Assembly (NCBI GenBank): GCA_001275005.1
Contig: JWZX01001759.1
Coordinates: 1-34,452, forward strand
Length of the DNA: 34,452 nt
Origin: Chrysochromulina tobinii
Taxonomy: Eukaryota > Haptophyta > Prymnesiales > Chrysochromulinaceae
Reading direction: 5' to 3'
Below, one piece after another: positions 15,302-24,217 of the stretch. A model generated the notes under the pieces. The model saw only the letters and a list, made by a program, of their open reading frames with translations, was not told where the DNA came from and did no database searches. The translations under genes were made by a program, and so were the position numbers. Positions within the stretch are counted from its first letter, which is position 1. Each line of letters begins with the position of its first letter.

Positions 15302-18300
15302 TCACCTCATCCGCACCGCGGGGAAACGCAGCAGGGACTCGGAGGCAGCTGAGTCGCGATCCGAGCCGCGGCTCGAGTCCGAATCACAAGATAGGCGCGA
15401 CGAGCGCAGAGAGTGCAGCGAGTCGCGGATCGAGTGACGAAGCGAGGTGCGGATCTCCGGCGACGAGTACTCGAGCGTAAGCGCCTCGAACTGCTCGTTC
15501 ATCTCGACCGAGAGCGGCTTGCGCAGCGGTGAGAGCACGGGTGCCTCGAGGGTGTACTTGGTGTCGAAGTTGGACACGTCGCTCGTCGGGTCGGCGGCAT
15601 TCAGCGTGGGCACAAACGGCGCCTCAAGCTTCCCGAGCATCAGCAGCTTCCAGTTCAGGTTGCGGAAAAAGGGGTGTGTCTTGAGGGAGGCAAAGTCGGA
15701 CTGACACGTGGGCGACTCTTCTCGGACACCGAGCCGCTGGGCGGGGTCCTTGGTGAGAAGCCCTTTGATGAGCCCCTTGGCCTCATTCGTGAACCAAGAG
15801 GGCAGCCGCAGCTTCGTGTGCACGATCTTGCGCTGCAGCTCCTTCTGCTCCTTGTGCCACCACGGCGCCTCGCCCGTCATCATCTCGTAGAGCAGCACAC
15901 CTGATGAGGGAGGCAATCAGAGGTCATCAGAGGTCATCACACCTGATGAGGCGTCATCAGCTCGTAGAGCAGCACACACCGAGCGACCACACGTCTCATC
16001 AGAGGTCATCAGAGGTCATCAGAGGTCATCAGAGGTCATCAGAGGTCATCAGCACACACCGAGCGACCACACGTCCACCGCCTGGCCACAAAGCATGCGC
16101 CGCAGCACCTCGGGCGCCATGTACTCGGTCGTGCCAACCAGCACAGGCCGGCCTGAGGCGGACGTGTGCGTGGCGGAAGCGGTCAGCCCAACGGCTGCGA
16201 GCCCGAAGTCACAGAGCTTCGCGTTCCCGTCGGCGCAGATGAGCACATTCTCCGGCTTGAGGTCGCGGTAGATGATGCTCTGCGCATGCAAGTGCTCGAG
16301 CGCGAGCATCACCTGCCAAATGAGGGAGGTCATTAGGGAGGTCATTAGGGAGGTCATTAGGGAGGTCATTAGGGGGGGTCATTAGGGTAGCCATGAGGGT
16401 GCTCGAGCGTCGTGACGATCACCTCGGCGGCATAGAAGCGCGCCATCTTCTCCGAGAACATCTCATGCGCCCTCAGGTGCGCGAAGAGCATGCCGCCCGG
16501 CACGTACTCCATCACGAAGTGCAGCTTGGACGCGCTCTGGAAGGCACATTCGAGCCCGAGGATGAACGGGTGGCGCGCCTCGGCATGCTGGCGCAGGATG
16601 CTCAGCTCGATCGCAATATTCTCCATCGAACGATAGCGCTCAATGGACGCCTTATCGACCACCTTCATCGCATAGATCTGGTGGTTGAGGTGGCAGCGTA
16701 CTTGGAAGACCTTGCCGTAGCCTCCCTTGCCCACGAGCCGCAGTAGCACAAAGTCGTCCATGGAGAGCGTGCGCATGCTTGCCGTCTCCGCCAGCTCGAG
16801 CTCCTCCACGAGCGCGTCCACCGCCTCCGCCGCCGCCGCCGCCGCCACACGTGCCAAAAAGTCCCCATCGAGCGGCGACGCGAGGTGCTCACCATGGCGC
16901 TCGTTGGCGTCGCTCCTTACGCTGCCCGCCGCCGCCTCCTCCGCCGCCTCCGCCGCCTCCGCCTCCTCCGCCTCCTCCGCCTCCTCCGGCGCCGAGATCG
17001 ACCGCAGCAGCGCGGCGAGGGCCGCCGTGAGCTCTGCCGCTGCCGCTGCGGCATGCGCCCCATCGTACCGCGGCAACTCGCCGCTGATCAGCGAGCGACT
17101 CGACGGCGGCACGATGATCTTGAGCACGACGGGGGGGCTCGGCGGCGTCGTTGCGGGCGGCGTCGTCGCCGCGCTCGCGCCGGCGTCGTTCTCGTCAGGC
17201 ATCATCGAAGTGTCTGGATCGGCCAGATTGAGCGTCGTCGCGGGCGTCGTCGTCGTGGGCGCCGCAGTGCCCGTCGGCACCGCAAGCTCGTCTGTGACCG
17301 TGGCGCTGAGTGGTGGGCGCAGGCCGGTGGCAGCAGCAGCGGACGTTGAGGCGCCGACGGCGGGCGCGCTGCGCTGGGCACCTGGTGGCGGAGCGCCGTG
17401 CTGGGCGGCGGGAGGCAGCTTCATCGAGTGTGGGAAGTTGTGCGGCGGAGAGTGCCGAGGGTGAGGGGTGTCAGGACCGTGCAACGGCTCCCTGATCTCG
17501 TCTTCGATATCATCGTGTAAGGGCTCCCTGATCTCATCGTCGTGCGCCGCCTCGATCGACATATGCACCGGATCCGATGCTGCCCACGACGGCGCGGCCG
17601 CGCTGCCGGCCGCTGCCCACGACGGCGCCATGGGAGCCGCGACGGCGCCAGTGCCGGTGGATGCTGCAGCAGGGGTGGGTGGTGTGACCGAGGAGGAGGT
17701 CGAAGAGGCGGGCGTGGGTGTGGCCGAGGAGGCGAGGAAGGAGGAGGCCGAGGAGGAGGTGGAGATGGCTGTAGTGCTCGACGCGGCGCTCATGCGCAGC
17801 ATCGAGGAGACGGAGGCTGCCTCGAGCCCCCCGCTACCCGCCTTGGCCCCCGGCGAGAGAGGGCCGCTGCTCGCTGTGGGCGGCGGCCGGCTATGTAGAA
17901 GCGATCCATGGCTAAGGGTGGCGGGGAGGGCATCGAGGTGACGCAGCTCTCCCAATGCGGTGGCAGCCGCGCTGCTCTGCTGCTTGATCTTCTGTGCCGA
18001 GGACTTGAACTGATACAGCCGATCCAGCATTGCCTGGCCCTCATCCGCCGATGCGCCCGCGACGGCGCCGGCGCCGCGTCCGCCGCCGCCGCCGCTGGCG
18101 CCCACGCCGGCGCCGGCGCGTCCCCCCCAGGCCCCCGCAGGGGGCTGCTTGCGCCACGTGGCGTCGGGCGACGCGCCGGCGGCACTGGCGCCGAGGCTGC
18201 TCCCCCACGCGCTCGGCTTGGGCGTGGACGTGCTGAGTGGGTGCGCCTCCTCCTCCTCGCGCGATTCGCGCGGCGCCACGTGTACGGTCTCGACCGTTGG

Positions 18301-20172
18301 TGCCCGCCACGGCGCGTGCATGGCCGAGGCGGCCGCGGAGGCCGAGGCGGCCGCGGAGGCCGCGGAGGCCTGCGGTGCGCCCGGCTCGGCGGGCATCGTC
18401 AAATCCGCCTCCTCCCACGAGGCCACGGAGACGGTCGACATGCGGTTGCTCGGTCGGCCTGATGGGCGGGCCGAGGGCTGCAGCGAGCGAGCGTCCGGCG
18501 CCGTCGTGGGCACCGGCGCGGCGGACGGAGCGGCTGAAAGAGGCGGCGCGGGGGGCGCAGGTGGAGCTGGTGGCGCAGATGGAGCTGGTGGCGAAGGCGG
18601 AGCTGGCGGCGGTGGAGCTGGCGGCGGTGGAGCTGGCGGCGGTGGAGGCGGAGGAGCGGCGGAGGGCGGGCCGTCGGCGCCAGCTGCGGCTGCGGAGGCG
18701 GCTGCGGAGGCGGCTGCGGGGGCAGCTGCGGAGGCGTCTGCGGGGGCAGCTGCGGAGGCGTCTGCGGGGGGCCATCGCCCCTCGTCATCACGAGCCATCT
18801 GGCGCTGCAGCGTGGCCAGCTCGTACTCGAGCTGCGGAATCGAGAGCACCTGATGAGGGAAGCCATCGGAGGTCATCAGTGAGGCAATCAGAGGCAATCA
18901 GCTCATACTCGAGCTGTGGAACTGAGAGCACCTTGGCCTGTAGGGCCTCGGTCAATCAGAGGCAATCACATGCAATCAGAGGCAATCACATGCAATCATA
19001 GGCAATCAGCGGTCATCAGTGAGGTAATCAGAGACCATCAGAGGCCATCAGAGGCCATCAGAGGCCATCAGAGGCCATCAGTACCTTGGCCTGTTGGGCT
19101 TCGTTGAGAGGTTTGCCATCAGCGTGCTCCTGCTGCACCGCGAGGGCCTGCCGGAGCTTCTTGAGGATCGCTCGCTCGCGCTTCTCCGCCTCGCTCTTGG
19201 CACTGCTCGTGGCCTCGGCGGCCGGGGTGCCCGCTAGCTCGTACGAAACTGCCGCCTCGGCCATCGGCTGAGTCTCGGCAGACAGCGCGCCCTGCGCCTC
19301 TGCGGCCGCCTCTGCGGCCGCCCCTGCGGCCGCCTCGGCTGCCTCGGCCGCCTCCGCCGCCTCGGCCGCCTCCATCCTGGCTCGTAGCGCCGCCTTCTTC
19401 CTCTCCCGCGCGGCCGCCTTCGCAGCGGCCGCCTCATCGGCGCTCGCCTCGGCGCTCGTCACGGCGCTCGCCGCACTGCTCAGCACGGCGCTCGACTCGG
19501 CGCTCAGAACGGCGCTCGCATCGGCGCTCAGCACGGCGCTCGCCTCGGCGCTCAGCACGAGTTTAGTCACGGCGCTCGTCTCGCTGGCCGTGGCACGGCC
19601 CTCAGAAGATGGCGTGACAGCCCCCCCAGCTGCCCCGACGGGCAGTGCCGTGTCAGTGGCCTCGGCCGATGGTGGCGCCGCGGCCGCGGGCGGCGGCGTG
19701 GCCGCGGCCTTGGCGGCGGCCACGTCCTCAGCGGCCGCCTGCGCGGCCTCCAACTGCGCCTCCGCCGCCGCACGCTCCTCCTTGAGCTCTGCCTCGCTCG
19801 CAAGCTTCTGCAGCTGCTCCGCGGTGAGGGTCTTGGCCTCGAGGCTGCGTGGCGAGAGGCACATCGACCCGGAGGGCGTGAGTGGCATCCACTGGAACTC
19901 GCGATGGGCAGCTCCAGGCGGCAGCATGTGCGTTGCGGCGGCAGTGCTGACCTTCGGATTTCCTCAATCTGACGCAGCTTCTTCGTGAGCGCACGGATGC
20001 GCTTGTTCAGGGCTGTTACGGGATCGTCGATGGACTGCGCGAGACACAGCCGCGCTCTCAGGTCAGCAGCGGGAAGAGCGGACACGGTGCTGAGCATGAT
20101 GGGTACGTCGCGCGGGTCTGTGCAGCTCGTTTCACGCACCACCACAGCCGTGGATGGCCCCTCGGTTGCCAT
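15302..20172 (-). CDS. large AGC-family protein kinase with N-terminal helical hairpins
   Basis: Five exons (20172-19952, 19844-19085, 18849-16423, 16312-16060, 15900-15302) give about 1419 residues, and every junction keeps frame. The N-terminus carries two related helical segments: [16 protein letters not shown]...[11 protein letters not shown] and [16 protein letters not shown]...LNEAQQAK. Residues about 350-1000 are Ala/Pro/Ser-rich low complexity. The kinase domain (about 1027-1290) has [47 protein letters not shown] (activation-loop Thr) and [15 protein letters not shown]. The C-terminal tail has [14 protein letters not shown] and a hydrophobic-motif-like [10 protein letters not shown], as in AGC kinases of the S6K/Akt/PKC group. 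The substrate is unknown. The kinase function is safe, but the subfamily is not. The ATG at 20172 is the first reasonable one; an upstream exon is possible. Confidence 0.85.
15901..16059 (-). repeat. repeat-array intron of the AGC kinase (DVWSLG|VLLYE)
   Basis: The donor CTCG|GTGTGTG and acceptor CCCTCATCAG|GTGTGC join S-L-G to V-L-L. The array is sense CTGATGACCT, with at least five units at 15996-16050 and more near 15911-15940. Positions 15961-15995 are a copy of the joined exon ends: 17 nt identical to the start of the next exon and 16 nt identical to the end of the previous one, with 2 extra nt between them. Confidence 0.85.
16313..16422 (-). repeat. repeat-array intron of the AGC kinase (YAAE|VMLALEH)
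   Basis: The donor GCCGAG|GTGATC and acceptor TTGGCAG|GTGATG give A-A-E-V-M-L-A-L-E-H, ungapped against AGC kinases. The array has 12-nt units, sense CCTAATGACCTC. The first 32 nt of the intron resemble the start of the downstream exon, including an identical CGCTCGAGCAC. CCCTCAT is retained 7 nt before the acceptor CAG. Confidence 0.85.
18850..19084 (-). repeat. repeat-array intron of the AGC kinase (QQAK|VLSIPQ)
   Basis: The donor GCCAAG|GTACTG and acceptor CCCTCATCAG|GTGCTC join in frame. Two arrays (units CTGATGGCCT, CTGATTGCCT, TGATTGCATG) flank a 54-nt copy of the uninterrupted exon junction at 18900-18953, which differs from the real exons at about 8 positions. Confidence 0.85.
19845..19951 (-). 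other. 107-bp first intron of the AGC kinase
   Basis: The donor CCGAAG|GTCAGC and acceptor CCACGCAG|CCTCGAG join IEEIR to [11 protein letters not shown] in frame. It is a GT-AG intron without a tandem array. Confidence 0.75.
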
Positions 20173-20448
20173 CGCCGTGGTAGGCGCACAGCCAGTATTC
20201 GCAATGCCGACGGCCACAACGAATACTGGAGGCAGCACACAGCGTGTGATGATTTGCTTCTCGCGCCTCCGCTCCGTCGGCTGCGACCTCAAACGAGGTC
20301 GCCCCAAAAATGAACTTTGTCATTCATCTACGATTCGGTCTCGCTCGAAAAGTGACTGGCGTGTGCATACACAAAGATTGGTCTATGCGCCAAATTTTGC
20401 CACGAGAAGGAAATGAAGGGATCCTAGCAGGGTCAGAGCAGGTCTCGC
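20173..20448. promoter_or_regulatory. divergent region between the AGC kinase and UFD1/UBX genes
   Basis: These 276 bp lie between the two ATGs. Positions 20305-20345 are locally AT-richer. The CTTGACTTGA motif is absent here, so it is not universal in the window. Confidence 0.4.
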
Positions 20449-22710
20449 ATGAGCGCCTCCAAGTGTTCGACCTGTGGCGTGCGCTGGGCCGACCCCTCAG
20501 CGGCGGATGGCCGCTGCCGCTCGTGCACACGAAATTTGGGGAGCGCCGCAGCCGATGGTGCTCCCGCGGCGGCCCCCTCACTCCGTGTGGCGGCAAATGC
20601 CGTAAGGGTCGCCGCTCCGCGTCCTGGTGCAGCCGCCAACCCTGTTGCCCGGACCGCCGCGCCACCGATTCCCACCAAAGCCGCCGCGCCCGCGGGCCGA
20701 GCCCCCGCCAGCGGCACTCGCCCAGCGACCCTTCCCGGATCACGTCCGTCGTCAACCCGTCCAGGTACACTCAGCACTGCAGCCGCTCCCGCCGCCCAAG
20801 GGCCACCTCGGCCGTCGCCAGCGTCGCGCGCGGCGGAAGCTCGTGCTGATGCCGCGGCGGAGCTTCGTGCTGCTGCCACGGCGGCGCGCGCGGCGTCGTC
20901 GCGCGCGGCGGAAGCTCGTGCTGATGCCGTCGTGGATGCTCATGCAGCCGCCGAGGCGCTTGCTCGTGCTACTGCCGCTTCGGAGGCTCGAAGTGCCGCC
21001 GCGTCGGCGCGCCCATCACCGCGAGAGCTTCGTGCCGCCGGCGGCGACGACGACTACCTCCTGCAGGCAGTGCTAGCAGCATCCCTCGAGGAGATGGCCG
21101 GTGAGGACTTTGTGGGCCGACTTGGCCTCGGTGGCGCGAGCGCGGTGGCGCCGGCGAGCCTCGCGGAGCTGCGCGCGATCGTTGGGGAGGACGCGAGCGA
21201 CGCCGGGCTCGAGCGGCTCATCCTGCAGGCCGACGGCGACCTGAGCGTGGCGCTGGAGCTCTATCTTGCTTCGCCTGTAGCGTACGCGAGCGATGCGGCC
21301 GCACTGGTGGAAGACGACGACGGGATGGGAGCTGCGAGTTGCATTGAAGGGGTGTGGGCTACAACGCTTGCGCTGCTGCCTCCGGAGGATGCCGAGGAGG
21401 CTCACCAGGCGTACGTGTGGCGCGGCGATCGGATCGTGTTGCCTCACGCGGCGCTCGGTGCCTTCTTGGACGCTCTCCATGCGCGCACTGGCCGCCGTCA
21501 GCCGCCCAACCCAATTTGCATGCGTCTCTGCCTCTCAGGCGCGTCGCGCGTCTGTGGAATCGCCGACTGGAGCGCGCCCGAGGGTACGGTCATCGTGCCG
21601 CAGTGGCTGCTGGACGAGATGACGATGGCGTCGGGGCGCGTGGCGACGCTCGGCGAGCCCGTGGGTGTGGAAAGTGCGGACGTGCCCCGCGCCACCTCCC
21701 TCTCATTGCGCCCTCTCGGCCAGGCCGTGCGCCTCCTTAGCCGCGAGCGGCAGGTCGAGCTGCTCACACGGGGCGTGCAGGATATCTTCACGAACGTGCG
21801 AGTGGGCGATCACCTCGACATCGCCGGTGAAGGGGGCGGCAAGTTCGAGGTGGTTGCATGCCGTGGCAAGTTGGACGAGCGGATGGGGGGCGCTGGAGCC
21901 TCACGCGGCGGCGGCGGCGAAGACGCGCGCGGCGGCACCACGCAGGAGGCCGTTTGCGTGGTCGCCGCCGACAACGGTGATCTCGAGTTCGATCTCGATC
22001 TCGAAGAGAGCGTCGAGCGTGAGGGTGCGCGCCTTCGGTTCGAGGCGGCGCGAGAGGCGTACAAGCAGACGCTCGAGGGTGCGGCGATCTCGGGACGATC
22101 TCGGCTGCTGCTCGACGAGCCGATCGCGCGAGATCAGCTGCGCGCGCTCGTGAACGCGGCGGACGAGGCAGTCGAGGCGGGCTGTGAATTCGGCGAGGAG
22201 CTCGATCTCGCGCGATCTGGCCTGCAGGCCGCCGATAGGCTCGTCGAGTTGGAGCGGTTGGCACACGAGGCCCAGGCCCAGGCCGAGGCCGCTCGCGAGG
22301 CAGAGGCAGTCGGACTCGCCCAGGAGGCGTTCCAAGCGCAGGCGGCGGCCGAGGCGGCGCGGCACGCGGCCACTGCGCTCGCGGAGCAGCTCCAGGCGCG
22401 TCTGAGCGCTCTGGTTCCCGCTGAGCCGGAGGTTGGAGGCATGCCCATCCGCGTGCAGTGGCCGCACGGCGGCCAGCTGCAACGCCGCTTCGAGGCCGGC
22501 GCCACGCTCGAGCAGGTGCGCGCTTGGGTGGTGACTGCGTACCCGGCCGACGCGCCCACGCCGCTCACCGAGGCCTTTGTGCTCAAGACGCGCCCTGTGC
22601 CCGGCACGCCCACGATCAAGCTTGACGAGTCCAACCGGCTCGTGACCGTCGAGGAGGCGGGATTGCGCGGGCAGACGCTCATGTTTGACTTGTCCGGGGG
22701 CTGTCCATAG
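20449..22710 (+). CDS. multi-ubiquitin-domain protein: zinc finger, UIM, UBA-like, UFD1-like, UBX
   Basis: This is a single exon of 753 residues from ATG 20449. C6/C9 and C23/C26 form a small zinc knuckle (C-x2-C-x13-C-x2-C). Residues 30-195 are Ala-rich, ending in repeated SRAAEARADA helices. Residues 199-217 (DDYLLQAVLAASLEEMAG) match a ubiquitin-interacting motif. Residues 237-275 look UBA/CUE-like (LAELRAIVG...GDLSVALELYL). Residues about 356-520 resemble the UFD1 N-domain (CGIADWSAPEGTVIVPQWL, VRVGDHLDI, then an acidic LEFDLDLEES). A coiled coil (about 590-650) precedes a UBX-type beta-grasp (about 665-750). The canonical FPR loop of UBX is replaced by TRPVPG, so p97/Cdc48 binding by that loop is uncertain. 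The likely role is a ubiquitin-binding Cdc48 cofactor in protein degradation. Confidence 0.75.
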   Translation: MSASKCSTCGVRWADPSAADGRCRSCTRNLGSAAADGAPAAAPSLRVAANAVRVAAPRPGAAANPVARTAAPPIPTKAAAPAGRAPASGTRPATLPGSRPSSTRPGTLSTAAAPAAQGPPRPSPASRAAEARADAAAELRAAATAARAASSRAAEARADAVVDAHAAAEALARATAASEARSAAASARPSPRELRAAGGDDDYLLQAVLAASLEEMAGEDFVGRLGLGGASAVAPASLAELRAIVGEDASDAGLERLILQADGDLSVALELYLASPVAYASDAAALVEDDDGMGAASCIEGVWATTLALLPPEDAEEAHQAYVWRGDRIVLPHAALGAFLDALHARTGRRQPPNPICMRLCLSGASRVCGIADWSAPEGTVIVPQWLLDEMTMASGRVATLGEPVGVESADVPRATSLSLRPLGQAVRLLSRERQVELLTRGVQDIFTNVRVGDHLDIAGEGGGKFEVVACRGKLDERMGGAGASRGGGGEDARGGTTQEAVCVVAADNGDLEFDLDLEESVEREGARLRFEAAREAYKQTLEGAAISGRSRLLLDEPIARDQLRALVNAADEAVEAGCEFGEELDLARSGLQAADRLVELERLAHEAQAQAEAAREAEAVGLAQEAFQAQAAAEAARHAATALAEQLQARLSALVPAEPEVGGMPIRVQWPHGGQLQRRFEAGATLEQVRAWVVTAYPADAPTPLTEAFVLKTRPVPGTPTIKLDESNRLVTVEEAGLRGQTLMFDLSGGCP

Positions 22711-22903
22711 CTGGATCCGCAAAAAGCTTTTTAAGGGGCTGGAACACCTTCAGTGCTTCGGCTTCAGGGGCTAACAAACTTTTGGGGGGGACCGCGACGA
22801 AACTGACTGACTTCCTGTTGTTTGCAAACTTTCGAAGTTCTGAAGTCCCGAAGAAACAGAGTTGCCTCTGCCTGTTCACCTTCTGTCGGTCTTCCGCACG
22901 GCG
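22711..22903. promoter_or_regulatory. short intergenic region before the EF-hand gene
   Basis: This is 193 bp with AT-richer stretches (AAAAAGCTTTTTAAG, about 22720-22734, an imperfect palindrome). It holds the 3' end of the UFD1/UBX gene and the promoter of the EF-hand gene. Confidence 0.35.
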
Positions 22904-24217
22904 ATGATTGACGAGGCTGCGAAATACGTCGAGGCTGGCATGGCCGATGACGACAGCCTGGACTTTGACGGCTTCTCCGAGCTTGTGCGCGTCCGCGAGG
23001 GCGGCGAGCACTCAGCCGCAGAATTGCGGGCTCGCTTCCGCATGATGGACACCACAGGGAGCGGTCGCGTTAAGAAGCAGGACTACCCGCTTTTCCTGCT
23101 CCGGGCTGCGCTCGCTCAATCGGTATCGTACGTCCAGGAAATCTTTCAGAGGTGGGACGCGGACGGCAACGGGATGGTTGACGCGAGCGAGTTCCGGAAG
23201 GCAATCATCTCGCTCGGCTTAGCGGACGTGATGCCTGCAACCATCGACCAGGTCTTCCGTGAGCTCGATGATGATGGGTCTGGGTCCGTCTCGTACCGTG
23301 AGCTCGACCGCAGACTCCGTAAGTTCGCCGGCATCAGCGTGACGCAGCGGCACGACCTTCGGAAGGTGTCAGGAGGGCGGCGCGGCGCGGCGCTCGCGAC
23401 GACGGTCAAGCTGGACCGCGCGAGTGGCAAGTCGATCCCCACGCTGCTGAGCGAGGCGCTCGCGTCCCGTGGTGTCCGCGTGATGGACCTCTTCCACGAC
23501 TGGGATGAAGATGGCTCAGGGCGGATAGACCAAGAGGAGTTTTTCCGAGGCACCGTCGCTCTGAAACTCGACGTGACACGCGCGGAATCGAATGAGCTCT
23601 TCGACGAGTTTGATACGGACGGCTCGGGCGAGGTCGACTTTCGCGAACTCAACAAGCTGCTTCGCAGGCGCCTCATGGTCGAGCGGACAGCTGGCAGGCC
23701 GAGCCCGTTGGAGATGTCGCGCGCTTCGCTGCTCAGGGTCAGACCCCCTGGGCCAGCGCGCGCGTCGCTGGCGCAAGCGTCAGGTGCAACCGACGCGAGC
23801 GGATCTTCCACAGTCGTCCATCTGCCCTCGCCGCGCCAGGCCCTCCTCTATCAGCATGGGCTGGTCGCGGAGTACCAGACCGATCGTAACGAGCAGTGCG
23901 CGTTCCGACGCGACATCACGCCGGGATTGCGATCCGAGTACACGGGAAGCATGCCGCCAAATCCCTGGGTGAAACCACCCGAGCTGACGAAACTCGCCTC
24001 GCTCTGGCTGCAGCCCGCGCGTGGGCAGGAGTGGCGCAATCGGGGCCAGTCCGGCCTGAGCGGCCTGGCCTCACCTCTGGTCTCACCGCGAGGGGCGCCC
24101 GGTGCGGCGCCCGGTGCGGCACCACCGCACGCACGCCCCTCCGCTCTGCTCTCGCCTCGCGGGCCGCTGCCGTCACGCATGAAGCCGTCGGCCGGCATCA
24201 CCCTTACTGCCTTGTAG
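22904..24217 (+). CDS. multi-EF-hand calcium-binding protein
   Basis: This is a single exon of 437 residues. The frame opens upstream at TTG, and the first ATG is 22904 (MIDEAAKYVEAGM). Four canonical EF-hand loops are visible at about 85-96 (DADGNGMVDASE), 122-133 (DDDGSGSVSYRE), 201-212 (DEDGSGRIDQEE) and 237-248 (DTDGSGEVDFRE). A weaker one at 49-60 (DTTGSGRVKKQD) has Asp instead of Glu at position 12, and a vestigial one lies near 16-27. The hands form two pairs separated by a basic linker. The C-terminal 170 residues are Pro/Ser-rich with a Tyr/Trp-containing patch (SEYTGSMPPNPWVKPPEL) like microtubule- or flagella-associated tails, but I cannot name it. The likely role is a Ca2+ sensor. 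Neighbours give no direct partner. Confidence 0.82.
   Translation: MIDEAAKYVEAGMADDDSLDFDGFSELVRVREGGEHSAAELRARFRMMDTTGSGRVKKQDYPLFLLRAALAQSVSYVQEIFQRWDADGNGMVDASEFRKAIISLGLADVMPATIDQVFRELDDDGSGSVSYRELDRRLRKFAGISVTQRHDLRKVSGGRRGAALATTVKLDRASGKSIPTLLSEALASRGVRVMDLFHDWDEDGSGRIDQEEFFRGTVALKLDVTRAESNELFDEFDTDGSGEVDFRELNKLLRRRLMVERTAGRPSPLEMSRASLLRVRPPGPARASLAQASGATDASGSSTVVHLPSPRQALLYQHGLVAEYQTDRNEQCAFRRDITPGLRSEYTGSMPPNPWVKPPELTKLASLWLQPARGQEWRNRGQSGLSGLASPLVSPRGAPGAAPGAAPPHARPSALLSPRGPLPSRMKPSAGITLTAL

Noticed and set aside
15996-16050. Regular short repeats resembling a CRISPR array
   Set aside because: Units are 10 nt with no spacers, in a eukaryotic intron, and no cas-like genes exist.
18900-18953. 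Internal exon copy read as a genuine alternative exon
   Set aside because: An acceptor-like CTACAG precedes it, but no GT donor follows at the right frame and a usable product would duplicate residues. It is better explained as a duplication remnant, though RNA data could change this.
16779-19000. Long opposite-strand open frames over the AGC kinase
   Set aside because: They are mirror frames of Ala/Pro/Ser-rich coding DNA and lack domains. The minus-strand frame has clear kinase motifs and consistent splice junctions.
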